A stretch of DNA of 64,000 bases from Bauldia sp965232525 (GTDB taxonomy: Bacteria > Pseudomonadota > Alphaproteobacteria > Rhizobiales > Kaistiaceae). The notes beneath the pieces were generated by a model, which did no database searches, was not told where the DNA came from, and saw only the letters and a list, made by a program, of their open reading frames with translations. Positions 8,050 to 16,571 of the stretch are shown piece after piece; within the stretch, counting starts at the first letter, position 1; each line of letters starts with the position of its first letter. Both the position numbers and the translations under genes were made by a program. The DNA lies in NCBI RefSeq assembly GCF_965232525.1, contig NZ_OZ246980.1, forward strand, positions 1,984,001 through 2,048,000, read 5' to 3'.

Positions 8050-9180
8050 ATGTCCCTCGACCGCCTTGCCGACACCTTTATTCGCGATGCATTGCCGCTC
8101 TGGGCGTCGGTCGGCTTTGACGAGGACGCCGGGCAGTTCATGGAAGCGCTGTCGCTGGACGGCGGCCCCGACACCACCGGCATCGTTCGCACCCGGACCG
8201 CGGCGCGGGTCATCTACGTTTTCGCCCACGCGACCGTTACTGGTCATGCGCCGGCCAATGCGCTCGGCAAGGCCGAGCGGGCGTTCCACAATCTCCACGC
8301 CACCGCCTGGATCGACGGCGACGAGCCCGGCTACGCCCGCGCGATCGACCGGCGCGCCGGCGCGGTGGTCGATCCGATCCGCGACCTTTACGACCACGCC
8401 TGCGTGCTGCTCGCCCAGGCCTGGCTTCTCAAAGCGACCGGCGACCCGGCTTATCGCACCGGGATCGAACGGACACTGGGCGTCATCGACCGCACGCTGG
8501 CGGCACCTGCTGGCGGCTGGGCCGAGGATCATCTCGGCACGACGCCACGCCGCCAGAACCCGCACATGCATCTGTTCGAGGCCTGTCTCGCCCTGTCCGC
8601 GATCACCGGCGACCCCCGCCACGTTGCCCGCGCCGGCGAACTGTTCGGCTCGTTTCGCACCACGTTCTTCGACGAGCGGATCGGCACTATCCGCGAATTC
8701 TTCGGGCCGCGCTGGGAGATCGGCGCCGACTTCGGCTCGGACCGGCTCGACCCCGGCCACATGGCCGAGTGGGTGTGGCTGATCCGCCGCTACGCGGCCT
8801 GGGCCGACGCCCCCGCCGACGATCTCTGCCCGGCGCTGCTCGAGGCGGCGGAACGGCTCGGCCGGCGTGACGGCTCGCCGTTCCTCGTCCTCGAAGTCGA
8901 CACCGCCGGTCGTTCGGTCAACGAAACCCGCCGCCTGTGGTCCCAGGTTGAATTGATCAAGGCGCATCTCGCGCAGTACCGGGCGACCGGCGACCGCAAC
9001 CACCGCGAGGCCGCAGAGGATTTCGCTGGCGCGCTGCTCGCCACGTATCTCGCCGACACCCCGCCGGGGACCTGGCGCGACGCGTTCGATGCCGACGGCA
9101 ACGCGATCGCCACCACCGTGCCGGCGAGTTCGCTCTATCATCTATGGACTTTGATCGCCGAAATTGTCGCGGGCGACTGA
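8050..9180 (+). CDS. AGE-family epimerase/isomerase (sugar 2-epimerase or aldose-ketose isomerase)
   Basis: A 376-residue protein of the N-acylglucosamine 2-epimerase family, an alpha6/alpha6 barrel acting on free or phosphorylated sugars. Blocks seen: RVIYVFAHATVTGH (about residues 54-67), DLYDHACVLLAQAWLLKATGD, RRQNPHMHLFEACLALSAITG (HMHxFEA carries a conserved active-site histidine) and LDPGHMAEWVWLIRRYA (a second catalytic histidine, in GHxxEW). The start at 8050 matches the usual family N-terminus; a longer frame from 7933 adds non-conserved sequence. Mannose/fructose isomerase or N-acyl-glucosamine 2-epimerase are both possible. Nearby sugar genes (10878-13078) support a carbohydrate role. 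Confidence 0.88.
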   Translation: MSLDRLADTFIRDALPLWASVGFDEDAGQFMEALSLDGGPDTTGIVRTRTAARVIYVFAHATVTGHAPANALGKAERAFHNLHATAWIDGDEPGYARAIDRRAGAVVDPIRDLYDHACVLLAQAWLLKATGDPAYRTGIERTLGVIDRTLAAPAGGWAEDHLGTTPRRQNPHMHLFEACLALSAITGDPRHVARAGELFGSFRTTFFDERIGTIREFFGPRWEIGADFGSDRLDPGHMAEWVWLIRRYAAWADAPADDLCPALLEAAERLGRRDGSPFLVLEVDTAGRSVNETRRLWSQVELIKAHLAQYRATGDRNHREAAEDFAGALLATYLADTPPGTWRDAFDADGNAIATTVPASSLYHLWTLIAEIVAGD

Positions 9181-9396
9181 TCGGCTGGCCGAGACCTCGG
9201 GTCGCGGGTCGCTCAAACAACCGCTGGAGTTTGGCGGTCGCGGCTCATAAACTTGCCCTAACCGGTGCTCCAGGCCCGATCGAGACTGTCGTCTCGGCGA
9301 CAGCCCGGCTGGGTCGGAGCCAACCCAGACATCGGATCGACGCCCGCGCCTCGCGGCGGACGTGGCTGTGATCTCGATCAATAAAGGAGTGATCTC

Positions 9397-9747
9397 GTGA
9401 AGGTGTCCATCGCGTCTTTCATCTTAGCTGTACTTTTCAGTGCGGGCTTTCAATCAAGCGTGAACGCCGGAGTGACGTACACTAGAACGTGTAATAAATC
9501 ATCCTGTGATATTAATTTATCTTTCGATGCGGATACTAACACGATCTACTATCTGCAGACTCAATGTACTATCCCCGGCAAGGCGCCGTATATTCCAAAA
9601 AGTTTGTCATGCAGCAGTCCGGAACCTGATATGAAGTGCCCCAACAAAGACGTCGAGACGTATGGTGAATACAAAAGGTGCCAATGCAACGCGCCGCTTG
9701 AGAATCCGGGATCGAAATATACAATCTACGGAAAAGTAAGTTGCTAA
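9397..9747 (+). CDS. Small secreted eight-cysteine protein (member C)
   Basis: A 116-residue member of the cysteine-rich family. It has a GTG start with AAGGAG six to eight bases upstream, then a Sec signal (VSIASFILAVLFSAGFQSSV, mature start about NAGVTYTRTC). The cysteines run CNKSSC, TQC, SCSSP, KCPN, CQC and a final SC at the C-terminus. TIYYLQTQC, IPKSLSCSSP and YGEYKRCQCNAP match members A and B. It sits alone between the epimerase and the nucleoside hydrolase, both far richer in GC. Function unknown; secretion is predicted. Confidence 0.83.
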   Translation: MKVSIASFILAVLFSAGFQSSVNAGVTYTRTCNKSSCDINLSFDADTNTIYYLQTQCTIPGKAPYIPKSLSCSSPEPDMKCPNKDVETYGEYKRCQCNAPLENPGSKYTIYGKVSC

Positions 9748-9921
9748 TACTCGGTATCAGCACGATGTGACACGATGAGATGCCGCACTGGCGCGTCTTC
9801 CGACCGCCGGGCGACGGTCACCGCATGTTGCCGGCCGGTTGATCGCGACACGTGACAAAGGCGTATCATAACGTCGTAAGGGGCAGCCACCCGTCGTCGC
9901 ACCACCCGGAAGGAGCGCCCC

Positions 9922-10824
9922 ATGCCTTTGCCGCCCCACAAGATGGCGCGTGTCATCGTCAACACCGACGCCAGGAACGAGGCCGACGATCAGTACTGTA
10001 TCGTTCAGGCGCTGCTGACCCCGTCCTTCGAGCTTCACGGCGTCGTCCCGGCCCATTTCGGCACCGCCAAGTCGCCCCACTCGATGCGCGACAGCCACGA
10101 CGAGGTGATGAAGCTGCTCGACCTGATGGACCTCACCGGGCAGGTCACCGTCGCCGACGGCGCCGAGAACGCCATTCCCGATCCCGAAACGCCGTCGCCG
10201 TCGCCGGGTGCGGAGTTGATCGTCCGCGAAGCGATGAAGGACGACGACCGGCCGCTACACGTCGCCTTTCTCGGCCCGCTCACCGATATGGCCTCAGCAT
10301 TGCTGATGGAGCCGCAGATCGCCGAGCGCAACGTCCGGGTGATCTGGATCGGCGGCGGCGAATGGCCGGTGGGCGGCTGGGAGTACAATCTCTCCAACGA
10401 CATCGCCGCGGCCAATGTCGTGTTCCGCTCGTCCCTGGTGGTGTGGCAGATTCCGATGCCGGTCTACCGGATGATCGGGGTCGGCTACGCCGAATTGATG
10501 GAGCGGGTCGCCCCGCACGGTGCGATCGGCAGGTATCTGGTCGACCAGCTCATCGCCTGGAACGCCGCCTCCCACTCCGGGCCAATCGAGTTCCGCTCGC
10601 TCGGCGACACGCCGGCGCTCAGCGTCATCATGAACCCGTTTGGTGGCCGTTCCGACTGGCGCCCGGCGCCGCAGTTCACCGCGGCGATGCAATATGTGCA
10701 TCCGGGCCTCTACCGGCCGATCCGTGTCTACGAGACCATCGACGTGCGGTTCATCCTCGAGGATTTCTTCGCCAAGCTTGCCCGCTTCGCTCGTGGCGAG
10801 CAGGAGACGGCGCTGTTCCGGTGA
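9922..10824 (+). CDS. Nucleoside hydrolase-like protein
   Basis: A 300-residue protein of the inosine/uridine-preferring nucleoside hydrolase superfamily, which cleaves N-glycosidic bonds of ribonucleosides using a calcium-bound aspartate cluster. The N-terminal motif reads NTDARNEADDQ (residues 14-24) where classical members have DTDxGxDD. Asp16, Asp22 and Asp23 are kept, but the first Asp is Asn and the Gly is Arg, so the metal site is altered and the substrate may differ. Later blocks are LGPLTDMASAL and WIGGGEWPVGGWEYNLSNDI, the latter matching the N(x)xxD region. It could act on a different glycoside. The start follows an AAGGAG box; a longer overlapping frame in another register (9852-10955) is a shadow. 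Confidence 0.82.
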   Translation: MPLPPHKMARVIVNTDARNEADDQYCIVQALLTPSFELHGVVPAHFGTAKSPHSMRDSHDEVMKLLDLMDLTGQVTVADGAENAIPDPETPSPSPGAELIVREAMKDDDRPLHVAFLGPLTDMASALLMEPQIAERNVRVIWIGGGEWPVGGWEYNLSNDIAAANVVFRSSLVVWQIPMPVYRMIGVGYAELMERVAPHGAIGRYLVDQLIAWNAASHSGPIEFRSLGDTPALSVIMNPFGGRSDWRPAPQFTAAMQYVHPGLYRPIRVYETIDVRFILEDFFAKLARFARGEQETALFR

Positions 10825-10877
10825 GCGGCTTGAAGGCGCTCGGCGGCCGCCGCGTCGGGCGGACCGTTCTCCGCGGG

Positions 10878-11912
10878 CTATTGGGTCACCACCACCTTGA
10901 TCCCGTCGCGATTGCTGGCCGTTTCGAGGCCAGCCTCAAACTGGTCGAGCGGTAGCGCGTGGGTGACGATCGCCGCCGGATCGACCCGGCCAGCCTCGAT
11001 CAGGGCGATAACGTCCGGCCAGATATTGGGGCTGCCGAGTGCGCCGCGCATGGCGATTTCGTTGATTACCACGTGATCCATGTCGAAGTCGGGCATCGCG
11101 CGGCCGTCGAACAGGCCTTGCACCACGACCCGCCCGCCGGGCGAAACGGTGTTGATCGCCATCGTCGCCGCGGCCGGTACCCCGCTCGCCTCCATCGCCA
11201 CATCGGGCAGGGCGCCGTCGCCGGCTGAGGCCAGGGCCGCCGGCACATCGTCCTTGGTCGCGTCGATGACGATATCGGCGCCGAGTTTATCGGCCATCGC
11301 GAGGCGTGACGGCGTCGCGCCGACCACCGCGACCTTCTTGGCGCCGAAGGCCTTGGCGACCATCAGGATCAAGAGCCCGATCGGTCCGTCGCCATGGATC
11401 GCCAGATAGTCCCGTGGGCTGATGTCGGCGGCCTTCACGCCATTGAAGGCGACCGCCGTCGGCTCGACCAGCGCCGCCGCCTTGAGGTCGACCGCCTTGT
11501 CGATGCGGTGCAGGAACAGGCTCGGGAAGCCGATATATTCGGCGAAGGCGCCGTCGCGATTGAGGATACCGGTTTCGGTCCGGTGTTCGCAGTGGTGGTA
11601 GTTGCCGGCCAGGCAGCGATCGCAGGCCATGCAGCCGACGCTGCATTCGCCGACCACGTGATCGCCTTCGTCGAAGCCCGCGACCGCGTCACCCACCGCG
11701 ACCACCTCGCCGACCCATTCATGGCCGGGGGTCACCGGGTAGTGCGCGAGGCCGCGGGTGAAGTAGGGCATATGGCCGTGAACGATCGCGACGTCGGAGC
11801 CGCAGATCCCGGTCGCGCGGACCCGGATCAGCACGTCCTCCGGGCCGATCTGCGGTGTGTCGGCGTCTTCCAGCGCGACCTGGTTCGGTCCCTCGACACG
11901 GATACGCTTCAC
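10878..11912 (-). CDS. Zinc-dependent alcohol/polyol dehydrogenase (MDR family)
   Basis: A 344-residue medium-chain dehydrogenase. The catalytic-zinc ligands are in GICGSD (Cys37) and GHE (His64, Glu65); the structural zinc site is the CxxCxxCx7C series at Cys94, 97, 100 and 108. The nucleotide fold shows GDGPIGLLILMVAKAFGAKK. The best match is with L-threonine/sorbitol/L-idonate 5-dehydrogenase-like enzymes that oxidise a secondary alcohol of a polyol or sugar acid with NAD(P). The start is GTG at 11912 behind a strong GGGAGGAG box; the long N-terminal extension of the open frame is not conserved. It is divergent from a periplasmic sugar-binding protein gene, so the two may share a regulatory region. 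Confidence 0.9.
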   Translation of the reverse strand: MKRIRVEGPNQVALEDADTPQIGPEDVLIRVRATGICGSDVAIVHGHMPYFTRGLAHYPVTPGHEWVGEVVAVGDAVAGFDEGDHVVGECSVGCMACDRCLAGNYHHCEHRTETGILNRDGAFAEYIGFPSLFLHRIDKAVDLKAAALVEPTAVAFNGVKAADISPRDYLAIHGDGPIGLLILMVAKAFGAKKVAVVGATPSRLAMADKLGADIVIDATKDDVPAALASAGDGALPDVAMEASGVPAAATMAINTVSPGGRVVVQGLFDGRAMPDFDMDHVVINEIAMRGALGSPNIWPDVIALIEAGRVDPAAIVTHALPLDQFEAGLETASNRDGIKVVVTQ

Positions 11913-12130
11913 GGTCTCCTCCCTCGCTCGAACGGACGCTCCGGAAACGCCCGCCACGGCGAAGCATAGCGTGATGCCAGGGCGGCGGGAAACGCGGGGG
12001 GCGTCTTCGTCGCTTTGCCGCCGCCCGGACGTCCGCCGATGCTCTTGCGGACTGGACGAAAGCATGTATGCGAAGAGAGCGAATACGGATCTCACGCACT
12101 CGAAGACCTGGTGGTCGGGGAGAGACACAC

Positions 12131-13078
12131 ATGCATCTCAGGATTCCGTTCCCTCGCAGGTTGCTTGGCGTTCTCTCCAGTATCCTGCTGGCCGTCGCCG
12201 GTGTCGGCCACGCCAACGCCGACGATCGGACGATTGGCCTCGCGGTCGCCAATCTCGAGGCCGATTTTTTCAACCAAATCAAGCAGTCGGTCGAAGCGTA
12301 TGGCGCCGAGAAGGGGCTGACGGTCGTCACCGTGGATCCGGGGGGCGACAGCGCGAAACAGGCGAGCCAGGTGCGCGATCTTCTCGCCGAGGGCATCGAC
12401 GCGCTCATCTACATCCCGGCCGAGGCCGAGGGCGCGGCACTGCCGACCAGGCTGGCGCGGGCGCAGGGCGTGCCGGTAGTCAACATTGACCGCAACCCGC
12501 CGGACGAACCCGGCGACACCTTCATCGCCAGCGACAGCGACGCGGCGGCGTACGAGGTGTGCAAGTACCTGTTCGCGCTCGCCGGCGACGCAGGCGAGCT
12601 CATTATCCTGCGCGGGCAGGTGGGGACCACGCCGGAGGTGGACCGCACCGAAGGGTGCAACCGAGCGATGGCCGGGGTCCCGGGCGTCATGCTGGTCGGT
12701 GACCGGTCGAGCCAGATTTGGTCGCAGGACGAAGGCTTCCAGATGGCGCAGGAGCTGCTCGCGGCGCATCCCGACGTCACCATGATCTTCGGTCAGTCCG
12801 ATACGCTGGCCGAGGGTGCCACCCGGGCGGTGGCGGCGGCCAACCTCCCGCAGCGCGTCTATATTGCCGGCTTCGATGGCGATCCTGCCGCCCTTGAGGC
12901 CATCAAGGACGGTACCCTCGATGTGACCGCCACCCAGAAGACCCGCGCCATGGGTCGGCTGGCGGTCGACATGGCCCTCGAACTCATGGCCGGGCAGGAA
13001 GTTCCGCCGGTCCAACTTGAGGATGCCGTCCTGACAACCCGCGAGAACGTCCAGCAGTTTATCGACGAGCATCCATGA
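12131..13078 (+). CDS. Periplasmic sugar-binding protein (ABC transporter, RbsB-like)
   Basis: A 315-residue substrate-binding protein of the type-I periplasmic sugar-binding fold. It has a Sec signal (RRLLGVLSSILLAVAGVGHA), then RTIGLAVANLEADFFNQIKQ, QVRDLLAEGIDALIYIPAEA (the DALI-P turn), VVNIDRNPPD and YIAGFDGDPAALEAIKDGTL, all typical of ribose/galactose-binding proteins. The start at 12131 follows GGGGAG. No permease or ATPase gene is adjacent: the next gene is a convergent RTX gene. It is therefore an orphan binding protein that must share a transporter elsewhere or serve in chemotaxis. The divergent polyol dehydrogenase suggests a polyol or pentose ligand. Confidence 0.88.
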   Translation: MHLRIPFPRRLLGVLSSILLAVAGVGHANADDRTIGLAVANLEADFFNQIKQSVEAYGAEKGLTVVTVDPGGDSAKQASQVRDLLAEGIDALIYIPAEAEGAALPTRLARAQGVPVVNIDRNPPDEPGDTFIASDSDAAAYEVCKYLFALAGDAGELIILRGQVGTTPEVDRTEGCNRAMAGVPGVMLVGDRSSQIWSQDEGFQMAQELLAAHPDVTMIFGQSDTLAEGATRAVAAANLPQRVYIAGFDGDPAALEAIKDGTLDVTATQKTRAMGRLAVDMALELMAGQEVPPVQLEDAVLTTRENVQQFIDEHP

Positions 13079-13111
13079 GCAGGGGCGGGGAGGAAACGGA
13101 ACCCCCGCTCG

Positions 13112-13231
13112 TCAGGCGACGACGGTGAAGCCGGAGGACTGTGGCTTCTGACCGGGGTCGTGTTCGGCGAACAGACCCTCTCCGCCGTCGACATTGCCGT
13201 TCGCGTCGAAATACGCGCTGCCGCCGTCCAC
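13112..13231 (-). pseudogene. Detached fragment of an RTX protein C-terminus
   Basis: Forty codons ending in TGA at 13112 read VDGGSAYFDANGNVDGGEG, then LFAEHDPGQKPQSSGFTVVA. This matches the last part of the neighbouring RTX protein (LYIDDDGVGGNPHFQFAKVD, then PGQTLKYSDFTVELFAA) in order and spacing, with DPGQ and the xFTV ending kept. It has no start codon with a ribosome site and is in a different frame from the RTX gene, whose stop lies at 13275. It is most simply the remnant of a tandem duplicate. Confidence 0.6.
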
Positions 13232-13274
13232 CCGCCGGCGTTTTTTCACCGCTCCGAGGGTGCGGTGTTCGGCG

Positions 13275-14402
13275 CTAGGCGGCGAACAACTCGACGGTGA
13301 AGTCTGAGTACTTCAGCGTCTGGCCGGGGTCGACCTTGGCAAACTGAAAATGCGGATTTCCACCGACGCCGTCGTCGTCGATGTAGAGCTTGCCACTGTC
13401 CTTGTCGTAGATGATGCGGTCGTCGTCGTCTTCGGCTTCGGTGCCCCTGCGAAAGGCGGACTTGGCCAAAGGTCCGTCGGTCAGGTCGCCGAAGACCCCT
13501 TCAGCGAAGATGAACTTGTCCTTACCGGACTCGAACTTCTTGACCCGGTCGATGTTCGTACCGTCGGCCGGAATGGCGAAAAAGAACTTCTCCTTGGCGT
13601 CGCCGGCGATGAGCTTGTCCTTGCCATCCTCTCCGGTGATGTAACCGGTGATCTTGCCATCGCGGTTGTCGAGCGTGTCGTTACCGGAACCCAGCAACAC
13701 CGTCCCCTTGATCTTGCCGGTGTTGGTAATCGTGTCCTTGCCGCTCGTCGCGCTGAAGATGTCGCCTTTGATCTTGCCCTTGTTGATGAGGATCATGTCG
13801 CCCATCGCGTTGTGGACCGCGCCGTCTCCGATCCCGGAGGAGAGGGTGCTGCCCTTGATCACCGCACCTTCATGGTTGACGATCTTGCAGCGCAGGCCAG
13901 GGGCAGCAGCGACATTGACGCCTGTCGCTTCAGACTCGATGGAACCGTAGTTGTGAATGACCGGGCCCGATGTCGAGCCAGCACCTGACGCATTAGCCTC
14001 GAGACCAACATTAGTGCCGAAGATCTGGCCGTGGTTTTCGGCTCGGAAATCTCCCCTGCCGAGATCCCACACCCCGACGTTGGTTCCGACGATCTGACCG
14101 TCATTGACAAGCAGCGCTTCGACGTTGTCGGTGCCGGTAAACCGAACGCCGTTGTCGCCCGCGATCAGGCCCGTCGCTTTGTTGACGACTTCGGCTTCGT
14201 TTTCAACAAATAAGACACCGTCGCCGCCAAGTGTTTGGATGTGTCCTTTGTTGACAAGAGTGCTGCCCACGTACTCGCTGAAGACAGCGTCGACGTCCGA
14301 GCTGACTGTGACCGTTTTTTCGATCCTCCACTTCTGGTTGGGTTTAGAAAACGTGATGGCCGGACTACCGATTGCAAACACGTCGTCCTTTTGCTTGGGC
14401 AT
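13275..14402 (-). CDS. RTX-like beta-roll/beta-helix calcium-binding protein
   Basis: A 375-residue protein without a Sec signal. Residues about 30-230 are parallel beta-repeats rich in NxG turns (LVNKGHIQTLGGDGVLFVEN, VHNAMGDMILINKGKIKGDI). From about 225 come RTX-type turns (GSGNDTLDNRDGKITG, GEDGKDKLIAGDAKEKFFF). The C-terminus has the haemolysin-type tail: DRVKKFESGKDKFIF, IIYDKDSGKLYIDDDGVGG and FAKVDPGQTLKYSDFTVELF. Such tails direct type I secretion. A GGGAG box precedes the start. A degenerate copy of the tail lies just downstream (13112-13231). The function is probably extracellular and structural; no enzyme domain is seen. Confidence 0.85.
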   Translation of the reverse strand: MPKQKDDVFAIGSPAITFSKPNQKWRIEKTVTVSSDVDAVFSEYVGSTLVNKGHIQTLGGDGVLFVENEAEVVNKATGLIAGDNGVRFTGTDNVEALLVNDGQIVGTNVGVWDLGRGDFRAENHGQIFGTNVGLEANASGAGSTSGPVIHNYGSIESEATGVNVAAAPGLRCKIVNHEGAVIKGSTLSSGIGDGAVHNAMGDMILINKGKIKGDIFSATSGKDTITNTGKIKGTVLLGSGNDTLDNRDGKITGYITGEDGKDKLIAGDAKEKFFFAIPADGTNIDRVKKFESGKDKFIFAEGVFGDLTDGPLAKSAFRRGTEAEDDDDRIIYDKDSGKLYIDDDGVGGNPHFQFAKVDPGQTLKYSDFTVELFAA

Positions 14403-14634
14403 CGCGTCTCACTCCCGTCGTTGCTTCGCTTCAAGCCGTGTCGGGAACGGCGTGTGTCAGGTCCGACACGGCCCATTCTTAGTTGCTGCGATATATATAT
14501 TATATGATTTCTTGGAGAATCCTAGTAATCAATCGAACCGTCGGCATTAAGGATAATATTTAGATTGCTTGGAACAGACGGGAACAACAGCCGACTGCAA
14601 CCTGCTAGCGCATCCGAGACGACGCTGGCCCCGC

Positions 14635-14982
14635 AACCCGCGCGCCGGGTTGGCGGGCGACGGCGGCGCGCAAGTCAATGGTGGCGGTGAGAAGGGGGCT
14701 TCGAACCGGAACCCGCGTGCCTAGGTTGGCGGGCGACGGCGGCGGGCAAGTCAATGGTGGAGGTGAGAAGAGAGCTTCGAACCGCAACCCGCGCGCCGGG
14801 TTGGCGGGCGACGGCGGCGGGCAAGTCAATGGTGGAGGTGAGAAGAGAGCTTCGAACCGCAACCCGCGCGCCCGGGTTGGCGGACGACGGCGGCGGGCAA
14901 GTCAATGGTGGAGGCGAGAAGGGAGCTTCGAACCGGAACCCGCGCGCCGGGTTGGCGGGCGACGGCGGCGCGCAAGTAAAGA
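14635..14982. repeat. 75/76-bp tandem repeats abutting a tRNA 3' end
   Basis: Four full units start at about 14635, 14710, 14786 and 14861 (75 or 76 bases apart), and a fifth partial unit from 14937 runs into the tRNA. Read on the tRNA strand, each unit holds a tRNA-like piece (GGTTCGAAGC to CCACCA), then TTGACTTGCCCGCCGCC and a palindrome, AACCCGGCGCGCGGGTT. The flank of the real tRNA continues with the same GCCGCC and palindrome sequence. Units differ by only a few substitutions. The same layout is known downstream of the E. coli tyrT tRNA genes. Confidence 0.9.
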
Positions 14983-15058
14983 TGGTGGGCCCGGCAGGAC
15001 TCGAACCTGCAACCAGACCGTTATGAGCGGCCGGCTCTAACCATTGAGCTACAGGCCC
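14983..15058 (-). tRNA. tRNA with CAU anticodon, probably tRNA-Ile2 (or elongator Met)
   Basis: A 76-base cloverleaf. The acceptor stem GGGCCTG pairs with CGGGCCC (one G-T pair), the D arm has GCTC/GAGC, the anticodon stem GGCCG/CGGTC encloses the loop CTCATAA, and the T arm GCAGG/CCTGC has loop TTCGAGT. CCA is encoded. The CAU anticodon can be Met, or Ile read by lysidine-modified C. The overall sequence resembles alphaproteobacterial tRNA-Ile2 more than tRNA-Met, but this is from memory of the families. Confidence 0.93.
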
Positions 15059-15171
15059 GGAATGAGGCGGGCCCCGTATAGGAGAATTCGGACCCGCCGG
15101 CAATCGGCCCCATTGCGGTCCAAAAGGCGGGACAGGGTCCGCGCCGAGGTCGACCAAGGAGACCACGTCCC

Positions 15172-15882
15172 GTGAAACCAATCGTCTTTGCTTTAGCTCT
15201 TTGTCTCGGCGTCTCGGCGCCGGCCCTCGCCGCGGAGCCTCGCATCCCCACCCTCAATGCCGGCGGGGAGGGATCGGTGTCGGTGACCCCCGACATCGCC
15301 ATCGTCACAATCGGCGTCGTCACCCGCGAGGAGACCGCCCGCGCGGCGCTCAGCGCCAACAACGCCGACCTCCGCGACGTCATCGCCGCCATCCAGGCGG
15401 AGGGTATCGACGAGGCCGATATCGGCACCAGCGGCTTTTCGGTGACCCCGTTGTTCGAGGGCGAGGGGTCGAGCATCCTGCGCTATGACTCGGAAGGCAC
15501 CAACACAATCGTCGGCTACGAGGTGTCGAACACCGTCCAGGTCACCATCCGCGATATCGCCAACTCCGGTGCGGTCCTGGATCAGGTGGTATCGAGCGGC
15601 GCCAACCGGATCAGCGGCATCCGCTTCGACATCTCCGATCCCCAGGCCGCGTCCGATCAAGCGCTGGCCGCGGCGATCGCCGAGGCCCGCCGACGCGGCG
15701 CATTGATGGCCGAAGCCGCTGGCCTCCGCCTCGTCCGCATCCTCGATGTCAACGCCTCGAGCGCCATGCCGATGTCCGTCGTGGCCGAGGTCCGTCGGAG
15801 GTCGGACTCGGTGCCGGTGATGCCGGGCCAGCAGCAGATCACCGCCAACGCCACCATCACCTGGGAAATCGCGCCGCGATAG
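15172..15882 (+). CDS. SIMPL-domain (DUF541) periplasmic protein
   Basis: A 236-residue SIMPL/DUF541 protein, related to Brucella BP26 and E. coli YggE. Sec signal MKPIVFALALCLGVSAPALA, then RIPTLNAGGEGSVSVTPDIA (the GxGxVxxxPD start of the domain) and NTVQVTIRDIANSGAVLDQV. Related proteins form channel-like oligomers in the periplasm and are tied to oxidative-stress tolerance. A GTG start follows AAGGAG. The tRNA lies upstream on the other strand. No partner gene is evident. Confidence 0.9.
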   Translation: MKPIVFALALCLGVSAPALAAEPRIPTLNAGGEGSVSVTPDIAIVTIGVVTREETARAALSANNADLRDVIAAIQAEGIDEADIGTSGFSVTPLFEGEGSSILRYDSEGTNTIVGYEVSNTVQVTIRDIANSGAVLDQVVSSGANRISGIRFDISDPQAASDQALAAAIAEARRRGALMAEAAGLRLVRILDVNASSAMPMSVVAEVRRRSDSVPVMPGQQQITANATITWEIAPR

Positions 15883-16295
15883 CGGTGCGGCGCGCTACCT
15901 TCGTGCTTCGCTGTCGACTTGCTGATCACGGCCGCGCGGCGCTCTTCGAAGCAGGGTGCGGCAGGGTGCGTTGGCACCGCTCCACTTAACTCCTGCTTTC
16001 GGAGCCGTGTGAGGGGCGTATCCTCTCCCTTGCGGGAGCCTGCCCCCGGGGCCGATCGGCGCGTGTCCTCTCCCGGCGGGAGAGAGCCTGCCCCCGACTT
16101 GATCGGGGGATAGCGAGGCTTGGCAGCGGAGCCGGCTTAGCCGAGCTTGGTGAGGGGCGTTGGCGGAATCGATGACTCGTCAACATCCAACCCCTCACCC
16201 GGTTTGCCTAGGCTCGTCCCTCGCCAAGTCAAACCTGCCCTCTCCCGCAAGGGGAGAGGGGGTCGCCGCGACGTCCGTCCACTTGCCGAGATCCT

Positions 16296-16339
16296 CCTCA
16301 TGCTGAGGTGCTTCGCGAAGCGAAGCCTCGAAGCACGCA
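16296..16339. repeat. 44-bp dispersed REP-like repeat, copy 1
   Basis: Identical over 44 bases to 27830-27873 in the same orientation (starts CCTCATGCTGAGG, ends CGAAGCACGCA). It contains an inverted repeat, GTGCTTCG/CGAAGCAC, and an inner GCTTCGCGAAGC palindrome. Similar CTCATGCTGAGG-type palindromes are common between genes in Rhizobiales and relatives. Confidence 0.85.
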
Positions 16340-16431
16340 GGGCGGCGCCATCTCTTCCCTCTCCCCTTCGGGAGGGGGAAAGGGTGAGGGGTGTTACTGC
16401 CAGCAGAAGAGTACATCGGGCAAACTCACTC

Positions 16432-16571
16432 TCCGTCGTCCTCTGGCTTGACCAGAGGACCCATCGAAACCTGTCGCTCCGATACAGGTAAGGGTGCGCC
16501 AGTCCGGCGCCTGACTGCCCAGTTGCGAGCCTGACCGCACCGGTCCTCCGATCAAGCCAGAGGTCGACGGA
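16432..16571. repeat. 140-bp inverted-repeat element (MITE-like)
   Basis: The 30-base arms 16432-16461 and 16542-16571 are inverted copies with only a few mismatches (left arm TCCGTCGTCCTCTGGCTTG, right arm ends CAAGCCAGAGGTCGACGGA). The 80-base centre holds smaller hairpins, such as CCTGT/ACAGG and GGTGCGCC/GGCGCC. It encodes nothing. It could be a small non-autonomous element or a structured transcript. Confidence 0.65.

Noticed and set aside
14635..14982. Possible CRISPR array
   Set aside because: The whole 75/76-bp unit is conserved, with no unique spacers, and no cas genes are present. The repeats are tied to the tRNA 3' flank.
14675..15181. 168-codon minus-strand frame over the tRNA and repeats (contains VAQWLEPAAHNGLVAGSSPA)
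   Set aside because: This peptide is the well-known false translation of a tRNA gene; the rest is translation of the tandem repeats.
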